From NCBI RefSeq assembly GCF_009761815.1, contig NZ_RWIN01000051.1:1-64000 (forward strand): a DNA stretch of 64,000 bases. Direction: 5' to 3'. Below the pieces are notes generated by a model, which did no database searches, was not told the origin of the DNA, and saw only the letters and a program-made list of their open reading frames with translations. The position numbers and the translations under genes are program-made. This DNA is from Pseudomonas sp. PB120. GTDB taxonomy: Bacteria; Pseudomonadota; Gammaproteobacteria; Pseudomonadales; Pseudomonadaceae. Positions 1-6,419 of this stretch are shown piece by piece. Position 1 is the stretch's first letter; each line of letters opens with the position of its first letter.

Positions 1-2
1 AA

Positions 3-1166
3 AGCTTCGCCCACGACCCGGCCGGCAACCTGCTGATGCAGGACCGCCCCGGCGCCGCAACCGTCAAAGGCAACCGCCTGCTGATGCAAGGCGACCGGCA
101 TTACGACTACGACGCCTTCGGCAACCTGATCCGCGAGCGCCGTGGCAGCGGGCAACAACTCGTCACCGAGTACACCTACGACTGCCAGCACCGATTGGTC
201 GGCGTCACGTTGCCGGATGGGCGTTGCGCCAGTTACCGCTATGACGCCTTCGGCCGCCGCATCGCCAAAACCGTCGACGGCAAAACCACCGAATTCTTCT
301 GGCAAGGCGACACTTTGGTCGCCGAAAGCAGCCGCACGCACTACCGCAGCTACGTCTACGAACCGGGCAGCTTCAAACCGCTGGCCATGCTCGACGGTAA
401 AGGCCCGCGCAAGGCCTGCCCGTTCTACTACCAACTCGACCATCTCGGCACGCCGCAGGAACTGACCGATTTTGGCGGCGAGATCGTCTGGTCAGCGAAG
501 TACAACGCCTACGGCAAGGTCACGCAGTTGGCCTTCGGCGGCGGCGAGCAACTTGAGCAACCGTTGCGCTTTCAAGGGCAGTACTTCGATACCGAGAGCG
601 GCCTGCATTACAACCGGCATCGGTACTATGATCCGACGGTAGGGCGGTACTTGACGCCAGACCCGGTGAAGTTGGCGGGTGGGTTGAATCAGTACCAGTA
701 CACGCTGAACCCGACGGGGTGGGTTGATCCGTTGGGGTTGAGCGGGAATTGCCCGCAGTCGGGGAAGCCGGGGTGTGCGGCGCCGGATGATACGACTGGC
801 GTTAGGGTGGATGAGGGTGGGCCGGCGCTGCCTACTATAATCAGCGGAGTGGATCCAAGCACTTTGAAAAGAGCTCATTCGATAGAGGGCAAAAAGTCCA
901 CAAAGAAAGTAGAAGCTATGGCTGGAGAAATGCAAAAAAGCGGGTACGACGAAAATTGGCCAATCGATGTTGTGGAACATAATGGTAACCGCTATATAGT
1001 CGATGGACATCATCGGGCCTCTGCGGCCAGACAAACCCACACTAAAGTTAGTATCGTATTGATAAAAGATATTGTGGGGCATCGTAGTATTTTTAATAGT
1101 ATCGAAGAAGTCAAGCAGTCAGCTGATAACGTCGGGCATGATAGGTTGGTGAGATCAAGAAGATGA
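3..1166 (+). CDS. rhs: Rhs-family polymorphic toxin, C-terminal part with ParB-like tip (5' partial)
   Basis: The frame is already open at the window edge, so only the end of a much longer Rhs protein is present. YD-type repeats (YDYDAFGNL, YRYDAFGRR) lead into the typical Rhs core end (HLGTPQELTD, YYDPTVGRYLTPDP) and the DPLGL motif that marks the toxin junction. The roughly 140-residue tip after it carries YIVDGHHRASAA, the signature of ParB/Srx-like nuclease domains. Rhs proteins encapsulate the tip in a shell and are usually delivered by a type VI secretion system into neighbouring cells. The stop codon overlaps the start of the next gene by four bases (ATGA), as expected for a toxin and its immunity gene. 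The toxic activity is inferred from the fold only. Confidence 0.93.
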   Translation, partial: SFAHDPAGNLLMQDRPGAATVKGNRLLMQGDRHYDYDAFGNLIRERRGSGQQLVTEYTYDCQHRLVGVTLPDGRCASYRYDAFGRRIAKTVDGKTTEFFWQGDTLVAESSRTHYRSYVYEPGSFKPLAMLDGKGPRKACPFYYQLDHLGTPQELTDFGGEIVWSAKYNAYGKVTQLAFGGGEQLEQPLRFQGQYFDTESGLHYNRHRYYDPTVGRYLTPDPVKLAGGLNQYQYTLNPTGWVDPLGLSGNCPQSGKPGCAAPDDTTGVRVDEGGPALPTIISGVDPSTLKRAHSIEGKKSTKKVEAMAGEMQKSGYDENWPIDVVEHNGNRYIVDGHHRASAARQTHTKVSIVLIKDIVGHRSIFNSIEEVKQSADNVGHDRLVRSRR

Positions 1167-1582
1167 AGAATAAAAGTCTGGAATATTTGATTGATGACTT
1201 TCTGGATCAGGTAAAGAGGGCTACGGACTTACTTGAGAGTCGGTTTGGCAAAAAATGTATACTTCCGCTTTGGGGAACAAAGGAAATTCCACAGCGAGGT
1301 GAGATTTTAGATGGCATAAGCTACGAACTGCATGGTGTCGGTTGTAGGGTGTATTTTCCGGGGGTATGCGTTGATTTCGATTATGGGCCAGACGAGCGGG
1401 TCGATGGGTTTGATGTGTGGAGACTATATAATTACGCATGTGAAGTTCCCCTGCTGCATCCAAAATATTTAGTTCAGGATGTGCTTAAGAGAGACTTCGG
1501 CGAATACCTGATTGCTGGAAAGGTAGAGAGAATTTCTGGCTCAATGTCGAGGCTCTATTTTAAGAGTGAAGTTAGTTGGTGA
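1163..1582 (+). CDS. Immunity protein for the ParB-like Rhs tip (DUF6896-like)
   Basis: A 139-residue cytosolic protein with no signal peptide. The stretch VDFDYGPDERVDGFDVWRLY matches what I recall of the DUF6896 family, a small family found beside polymorphic toxins. The start codon overlaps the Rhs stop by four bases, so translation is probably coupled. Position directly after the toxin tip is the main argument for an immunity role against the ParB-like tip. AT content is higher than in the Rhs core, which is normal for exchangeable tip/immunity pairs. Family name moderately sure; immunity role likely. Confidence 0.75.
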   Translation: MKNKSLEYLIDDFLDQVKRATDLLESRFGKKCILPLWGTKEIPQRGEILDGISYELHGVGCRVYFPGVCVDFDYGPDERVDGFDVWRLYNYACEVPLLHPKYLVQDVLKRDFGEYLIAGKVERISGSMSRLYFKSEVSW

Positions 1583-1630
1583 TATTGCATTATGTGAGTT
1601 TAAGGAGGGGCGGTTTTTTTAGGAGGCATA

Positions 1631-2039
1631 GTGGGCGGATGTGTTTTTTCTGCTAGGGTTGATGAGGGAGCGCCAAAACTTCCAGAGCCCAGGGATAACT
1701 CAGCTCATAATGTGGCTCTTTTTGAGAGGCAACGCACGGGCTATGCAGCACAAGAAATAAATGCTGCTCAACCATTAGGAAGCGCTCTGAAAGAAGATCC
1801 AATGCACAGAGCCCCTAGCCAAGTTGTTGATCAGATACCTGCTCAGGGAGTGTCTTTTCACTAAAGGGTGGTGATGGATTAAATAATACGCTCACACAGT
1901 TGGTAGGGGTGGTGAATAACAAAAGTGGTATTTATGAATGGATTTAAATTTAAAGCTAAAGTTAACTCATTAGAAATTTATTCCGGATGGAAAAGTAAAT
2001 GGAACACCAAATCAGACTCCATCCAGGCTGCCTAAGTAG
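1631..2039 (+). pseudogene. Displaced and decayed Rhs toxin tip
   Basis: The first reading frame (to the stop at 1862-1864) begins ARVDEGAPKLP, which repeats the RVDEGGPALP linker of the intact Rhs tip upstream, so this is a former Rhs tip junction. After position 1861 the coding continues in another frame (LKGGDGLNNTLTQLVGVVNN, then KSGIYEWI) up to a stop at 1945. It then continues in a third frame with CAT-TAG-AAA (probably once CAT-CAG-AAA) followed by FIPDGKVNGTPNQ and a stop at 2037-2039. Such motifs occur at the end of polymorphic toxins. Two frameshifts and one nonsense change make it non-functional. The toxin family was not identified. Confidence 0.72.
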
Positions 2040-2558
2040 ATGCTAATGAAAAAACTATTGCTCGATGGCCAATACATACACAACAAAACCCCGTGGCTAA
2101 ACTGGGCTGAACTTCTCTATGGGTTCGAGCACGGATTTATAGATGAAAAAGGAGTTTCGGACTACGCATGCGAAGCCTTAACTACTGAATCCTCACAAGA
2201 AGCTATTGAGCTGGCCTCACTGCTACTTGAAGAAAAATATTTGGTAAGCAACCTACTTGAATCACTGGTAAACAAAGAGCCGTCACCCAAAACGGAAGAA
2301 CCTGCAAAGCCTTGGGTTTTTTTATTGCTCTCGTTTCTATTTGAGCATCAAGATGAGTATGAAGATTCACTTGGAATAGTGGGGGAGCTATACGCAGACT
2401 TCGATTATCCAGTAGAGATCTCCTCTATAATTAGGTATATGCCTCCTCCTGAAGGGCCTGAAGGGCCAGAAGGGTCTGAAGGGAAACTATTTGAAAAATG
2501 GAAAGAGGTTATTCTCACTTACAAAGTTTTTTTTGAACAGCAAAATAGATTCACCTAG
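2040..2558 (+). CDS. Immunity-like protein (DUF2247-like), intact
   Basis: A 172-residue acidic soluble protein whose start abuts the stop of the decayed toxin tip (TAG-ATG); a second ATG lies two codons on. The opening (WLNWAELLYGFEHGFID, followed by YACEAL) resembles DUF2247 proteins, which are often encoded next to polymorphic toxins. Near the C-terminus a run of four 9-base repeats encodes PEGPEGPEGSEG, an unusual low-complexity insertion. The partner toxin is broken but this gene is open along its full length. It may therefore be kept as protection against sister strains that still carry the toxin. The family call is from memory of the motif pattern. Confidence 0.62.
   Translation: MLMKKLLLDGQYIHNKTPWLNWAELLYGFEHGFIDEKGVSDYACEALTTESSQEAIELASLLLEEKYLVSNLLESLVNKEPSPKTEEPAKPWVFLLLSFLFEHQDEYEDSLGIVGELYADFDYPVEISSIIRYMPPPEGPEGPEGSEGKLFEKWKEVILTYKVFFEQQNRFT
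2448..2483 (+). repeat. Four tandem 9-bp repeats inside the immunity gene
   Basis: Four in-frame copies of a CCTGAAGGG-like unit encode the tripeptides PEG, PEG, PEG and SEG. Slippage here would change the protein length without breaking the frame. Confidence 0.8.
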
Positions 2559-2586
2559 CAACGATAAATGTAGAAAATGTAAATAA

Positions 2587-2940
2587 ATCTGTCCCGTTAT
2601 TTTATCCATCAAGAAGTATGAGGGGAGAGCGGACAAGCAGTTAGCTAAAAGGTTAGAAGCTGAGCCAAATATCCCTGCCGCATCAACGTTTCCTGATCGA
2701 GCTACCGCGGAGTCGGCTTCTTCGAAAGCATTGGATGCTAATAAAGCAAAAATCGAAAAATTCCTAGAAGGAAAAAAAGGGAAAACGACAGTTACTCATA
2801 CATTCCCCTACCCAGTAGGCGTCAGCTTACTCAATGGAAGTAACGGCCATTTACCGGCATCAAAGGTGTTGTTGGTACTGGTAAAGGATGTCCGACGGTC
2901 TGAGGGATATTTTTTGCTAACAGGATTTGCACAAATATGA
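2587..2940 (+). pseudogene. Displaced toxin tip, RNase A-like (CdiA-CT type), 5' truncated
   Basis: The frame open from 2587 encodes ADKQLAKRLEAEPNIPAAST, then FPDRATAE and ANKAKIEKFL, ending GYFLLTGFAQI. This follows the pattern of bacterial RNase A-like toxin domains at the C-terminus of CdiA and Rhs proteins (a DEQLxxRL segment, then ASTFxD, then ANxxxIxxWL). No start codon or Rhs core precedes it, and an in-frame stop lies at 2584-2586. In the family the N-terminal segment usually carries His residues (HxI..KH); here the matching stretch reads LSIKKYEG, so His appears lost. It is best read as an orphan tip left after recombination. The stop overlaps the next gene by four bases. Confidence 0.65.
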
Positions 2941-3236
2941 ACAAAGATCTGTCCGAGTTACATGATTTTTTTGGTGCTTACTTTCATCAGGATTGGATGG
3001 TTGAGCACGGGACGGCTGAACAAGTGATCGATGTTTTTTTAGCTGACTCCGACCCTGGGGAATTAACGTTGGTCCGGGAAGAGCTCAATGTACTGCTTGA
3101 TCAGCGGAAGGGCGAAGTGGAGTTAAGGGAATATCTATTCAAAGAGCTGAGCTGTTACTACTGCTACTGGAATGAGTGGAAATCAGGCGAGTTATGGTTG
3201 CGTCATATTTCTATCAAACTGGATAGAAGAACTTGA
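2937..3236 (+). CDS. CdiI-type immunity protein
   Basis: A 99-residue soluble protein. The N-terminal motif FFGAYFHQDW is typical of the CdiI_2 immunity family, which protects against contact-dependent inhibition toxins including RNase-type tips. It starts with an ATGA overlap on the orphan RNase A-like tip, so the pair moved together. This is the third toxin/immunity pair in a row behind one Rhs core. The gene is intact. Its expression must now depend on the upstream Rhs transcript or a local promoter. Confidence 0.75.
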   Translation: MNKDLSELHDFFGAYFHQDWMVEHGTAEQVIDVFLADSDPGELTLVREELNVLLDQRKGEVELREYLFKELSCYYCYWNEWKSGELWLRHISIKLDRRT

Positions 3237-3282
3237 TGAAAAAAATTTCGTCCCCCTCTGTTTATGTGATGAATAGATTTTA

Positions 3283-3400
3283 TGACCGCTTCGCGCTCAA
3301 TCGCGGGCAAGCACGCTCTCACAGGATTGAAGGCGTTCCCATTTTTGGCGGCCGGCTTCGGACCTGTGGGAGCGAGGCTTGCCCGCGAAGGCGGTCTGAC
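3283..3400. repeat. REP pair (inverted repeat)
   Basis: The block GACCGCTTCGCG...GCGGGCAAGC...CTCACAGG is repeated in inverted form about 60 bases later (CCTGTGGGAGCGAGGCTTGC, then CCGCGAAGGCGGTC). This is the usual layout of Pseudomonas REP doublets. It lies between the Rhs cluster and the next gene and encodes nothing. Confidence 0.75.
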
Positions 3401-3479
3401 AGTCAGCGAAATTTCTGGGCAAAGTCTTCGGAAATTTCCTTCAAGTTGTAGCGGTTTCCATGAACTGGTGTGAAATTTG

Positions 3480-3742
3480 TTCCCTCGATAGTCTTTGGTG
3501 GTCGCTGCAAAAGCAGTGGCAGGGTGTAGGAACCCTTCAAAACTAGAGATCACGCTTTGGCGTTGACACCTGTATTTGCGGCCGTGCACGTGCGTCCGTA
3601 AGATCAGTTGCGGCGGCTGTGCGCGGGCACGCTTCGGTGTGGTCGAGTTCTCTGGTCTCGATATTCCTACCCCGCGTATAGCTGCCACCCAAGCCTGTAG
3701 GAAGGCCGATGGTAGCTCCATTTACTACCAGAGGTCACAAGC
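3480..3742 (+). promoter_or_regulatory. Possible structured 5' leader of the small gene at 3743
   Basis: About 260 bases without a convincing ORF precede the small gene. Near its 3' end AGCTGCCA (3680-3687) can pair with TGGTAGCT (3710-3717), enclosing an inner stem GCCT/AGGC (3693-3696 with 3703-3706). The hairpin ends a few bases before a GAGGT ribosome-binding site (3731-3735). I recall similar leader text in front of related small Pseudomonas genes, which suggests a conserved RNA element, but I cannot align it here. Confidence 0.45.
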
Positions 3743-4066
3743 ATGAAAACCCTTCACCCCGATCCACCCTACGAAAAACCAATCCCCCACCCCGAAAACC
3801 GCTTCATGGCGCTCACCAGCAATTGCAGCGACATGCCCACCCTGTTCGTCGATACCCAAGCGCCGCTTGATGTTTTGTATGACGCGGCGAGCTATCGAAT
3901 TCGTGCCGTTACCCAAGTGCTTGAGAACCTGTCGATGCGGGGTTCGATTGAGTGTGAGTCCTTTATCCTCAGTGATTTTGCGTTGCTGTGCGCCATTCCG
4001 TTGCGTGATGGGTGTGATGTGCTGGATGTGGTTGGGCGGCGGTTGCGGGTTCGATCTAACGATTAG
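3743..4066 (+). CDS. Small Pseudomonas-specific protein (DUF3077/DUF6124-like), unknown function
   Basis: A 107-residue protein beginning MKTLHPDPP, an opening shared by short Pseudomonas proteins grouped in DUF3077/DUF6124-like families. There is no signal peptide or membrane segment. The middle (LDVLYDAASYRIRAVTQVLE) is predicted helical. A GAGGT ribosome-binding site lies 8 bases before the ATG. It stands alone between REP elements, preceded by a long leader that can form a hairpin. Function is unknown, and the family assignment rests mainly on the N-terminus and gene context. Confidence 0.6.
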   Translation: MKTLHPDPPYEKPIPHPENRFMALTSNCSDMPTLFVDTQAPLDVLYDAASYRIRAVTQVLENLSMRGSIECESFILSDFALLCAIPLRDGCDVLDVVGRRLRVRSND

Positions 4067-4077
4067 AGCTTAGTGGA

Positions 4078-4490
4078 ACCTGTGGCGAGGGAGCTTGCTC
4101 CCGCTCGGCTGCGCAGCAGTCGCAAAAAAGGGCGGTACTGTGTGTCAGGTATAGCCGGGTTGCTGGTTTTGGGGCTGCTTCGCAACCCAGCGGGAGCAAG
4201 CTCCCTCGCCACAGGGTTGTGTGTGCAGTGAGGAGAAATTGTTGATCCGGACTCAAGCCTTGGGTGGTGCGGTGGGTCAGGAATTACCGGGTTGCTGGTT
4301 TTGGGGCTGCTTCGCAACCCAGCGGGAGCAAGCTCCCTCGCCACAGGGTTGTGTGTGCAGTGAGGAGAAATTGTTGATCCGGACTTAAGCCTTGGGTGGT
4401 GCGGTAGGGCAAAATTACTGGGTTGCTGGTTTTGGGGCTGCTTCGCTGCCCAGCGGGAGCAAGCTCCCTCGCCACAGAGGCGAGGTCAAA
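4078..4490. repeat. REP element array with a tandem unit of about 132 bp
   Basis: A REP-like sequence (GGCGAGGGAGCTTGCTCCCGC) at 4082 is followed by about two and a half copies of a longer unit beginning near 4147, 4279 and 4410. Each has GGGTTGCTGGTTTTGGGGC, a palindromic GGGAGCAAGCTCCC core and a GTGTGTGCAGTGAGGAGAAA tail. The third copy stops after the palindrome. The units are nearly identical, so the array grew by recent tandem duplication. Confidence 0.85.
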
Positions 4491-4493
4491 CAG

Positions 4494-6284
4494 TTAGCGA
4501 TGCCCCATCAGCAATTCATTTTCTTGCACAGTCACCGCCAAACTATCAATCACATGCACGCTATGGCCCGGCACATTCTTCGCGTGATGTTTGGCCTGGG
4601 AGGCCATTTCCGCGAGCTGGCTTGCATCGAGTTGCTCACAGGCCTCTGGGTGCAAATGCACCACGCCAATCGACAGCGACAACAAGGGAAATTCTTGCCG
4701 CACCCCTTGGCGATTCGGGGCGATGAAGCAGCCGGCTTCCAGGTGTTCGCTTCGGTAGAAGCGTCGGCACTGGCTCTGGAAGTCGTCCAGCAGCTGGTTC
4801 AAACGTTTGCGCCAGTCTTCGGGGCCGAGCACCAGCAGGAAGTCATCGCCGCCGATGTGGCCAACGAAGTCGCGGGACGGGTCGACGCGGTCATTCAGGC
4901 ATTGCGCCAGGCACAGCAGGACTTCATCCCCGCGGCCATAGCCGTAGATGTCATTGAAGGGTTTGAAGCTGTCGATGTCGACGTAGCAGATCACCGATTC
5001 CCGCTGCTGTTGTAGCACTCGCGTCAGGCATTGCTGGATCGGCACGTTACCGGGCAGAAGGGTCAGCGGGTTGGCGTAGCGCGCTTGCTGGATTTTCAGT
5101 TCGGTAATCAGCTTGAGCACATCGATGACCCGGCCCAAACCCAGGTAGCCGCCATTGAGGGTGATGATGAAGTCTTCTTCGATCCGCTGTCGGGCGCGAC
5201 TGGTGATCAGCCGGCTGACCTGTTGCAGCGACTGACTCATTTCAACCGCGAGAAAATCGTCGTTCATCAACCGGCTGATGGGTTTGCGGGCGAACAGGTC
5301 GGTGGCAAAGGGCTTGAGCAGGGCGTCCGAGAGCGAATGCCGATGGACGATGCCGCAAGGATGGCCTTGCTCGTCGAGCACCGCCAGCGAGTTCAGGTTG
5401 GCTTGGCGGCGGAAGGCTTCCAGTACCGTGGCGGTCGGCGTATCGCGAGGCACCGCCGGTTGGTCGTTGAGCAGGGCACTCAGGTCGCTGCCTTCCTCGT
5501 TCAGCGCGATGGCGGTGGTGTCGTGTTTGGGCATCAAGGCCCGAGCATCCCTGGGCGGATGCTCTTGCGGGCGGCACAGCAAATAGCCCTGGACCAGATC
5601 GACCCCCATGTCGGTCAGCACCGCGAGCTCTTCCGGCAGCTCAATGCCCTCGGCAATCACTTGTGCCCGGGAGGCCTTGGCGATTTGCAGAATCGAGCCG
5701 ACGAACTCTCGCTTGAGGGCATCCTGATGGATGCCGTCGATGAAATGCCGGTCGATCTTCACGTAATCCGGCCGCAATTCGGACCAGAGTCGCAAGCTTG
5801 AATAGCCCGCCCCCAAATCATCCAGCGCGATGGAAAAACCCATCGCCCGATAGTGATGCAGGGCGTTCTGCAACAGCTGGAAATCGTCGGTCGGTGTTTG
5901 CTCGGTCAGCTCGATCACCACCTGGCTCGGCGGTATGCCGAAATCCTCCAGCAACTGCAGGGTACGGCCGGGTTGATGGGCGGCTTCGAGCAGGGATTCC
6001 GGAGACACGTTGAGGAACAGCTTGCCGGGCAATTGCTGTTCGTTGAAACGTCGACATGCACTTTCGCGGCAGGCAATTTCCAGCTCGCTCAGGCGGCCGG
6101 CCTGGCGGGCAACGGCGAACAGCGCGATAGGGGAATGCAGCGGACTGTTGGACGGGCCGCGACTGAGGGCTTCGTAGCCGACAATGCGACGTTCAGAGAG
6201 GGAAATGATCGGCTGGAACAGGCTGTGCAAGCCGCTTTGAGCCAGTATGGAACTCAAGGCACTCAGCTGTTCTGTCGTGGTCAT
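4494..6284 (-). CDS. EAL-CBS-GGDEF cyclic-di-GMP protein
   Basis: A 596-residue soluble protein. An N-terminal EAL domain (about residues 10-245) shows EALSRG, IELTEQ, ALDDLGAGYSS, KIDRHFI and AEGIE, so the metal and catalytic residues of c-di-GMP phosphodiesterases are kept. A pair of CBS motifs follows (about 270-390), usually a nucleotide-binding regulatory module. The C-terminal GGDEF domain (about 405-590) reads GGDDF instead of GG(D/E)EF. Net phosphodiesterase activity with a regulatory GGDEF is the likelier reading. An AGAGAAAG ribosome-binding site precedes the ATG. The gene is monocistronic, between the REP array and prc. Confidence 0.9.
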   Translation of the reverse strand: MTTTEQLSALSSILAQSGLHSLFQPIISLSERRIVGYEALSRGPSNSPLHSPIALFAVARQAGRLSELEIACRESACRRFNEQQLPGKLFLNVSPESLLEAAHQPGRTLQLLEDFGIPPSQVVIELTEQTPTDDFQLLQNALHHYRAMGFSIALDDLGAGYSSLRLWSELRPDYVKIDRHFIDGIHQDALKREFVGSILQIAKASRAQVIAEGIELPEELAVLTDMGVDLVQGYLLCRPQEHPPRDARALMPKHDTTAIALNEEGSDLSALLNDQPAVPRDTPTATVLEAFRRQANLNSLAVLDEQGHPCGIVHRHSLSDALLKPFATDLFARKPISRLMNDDFLAVEMSQSLQQVSRLITSRARQRIEEDFIITLNGGYLGLGRVIDVLKLITELKIQQARYANPLTLLPGNVPIQQCLTRVLQQQRESVICYVDIDSFKPFNDIYGYGRGDEVLLCLAQCLNDRVDPSRDFVGHIGGDDFLLVLGPEDWRKRLNQLLDDFQSQCRRFYRSEHLEAGCFIAPNRQGVRQEFPLLSLSIGVVHLHPEACEQLDASQLAEMASQAKHHAKNVPGHSVHVIDSLAVTVQENELLMGHR

Positions 6285-6419
6285 GGCTTTCTCTGGCGAT
6301 AAAAAAAGGACTGCGAGCGGACTCTTGTTTAGAGAGGCGCGCGCAATCCCTTATTTCACGACAGATTGATGACTGTTTGATGACGCTCCGGGGAGCATCA
6401 GCATTAAATCGCCATCACC

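Noticed and set aside
4147-4490. Tandem repeats considered as a CRISPR array
   Set aside because: The unit is 132 bp with REP palindromes and no short constant repeats with variable spacers.
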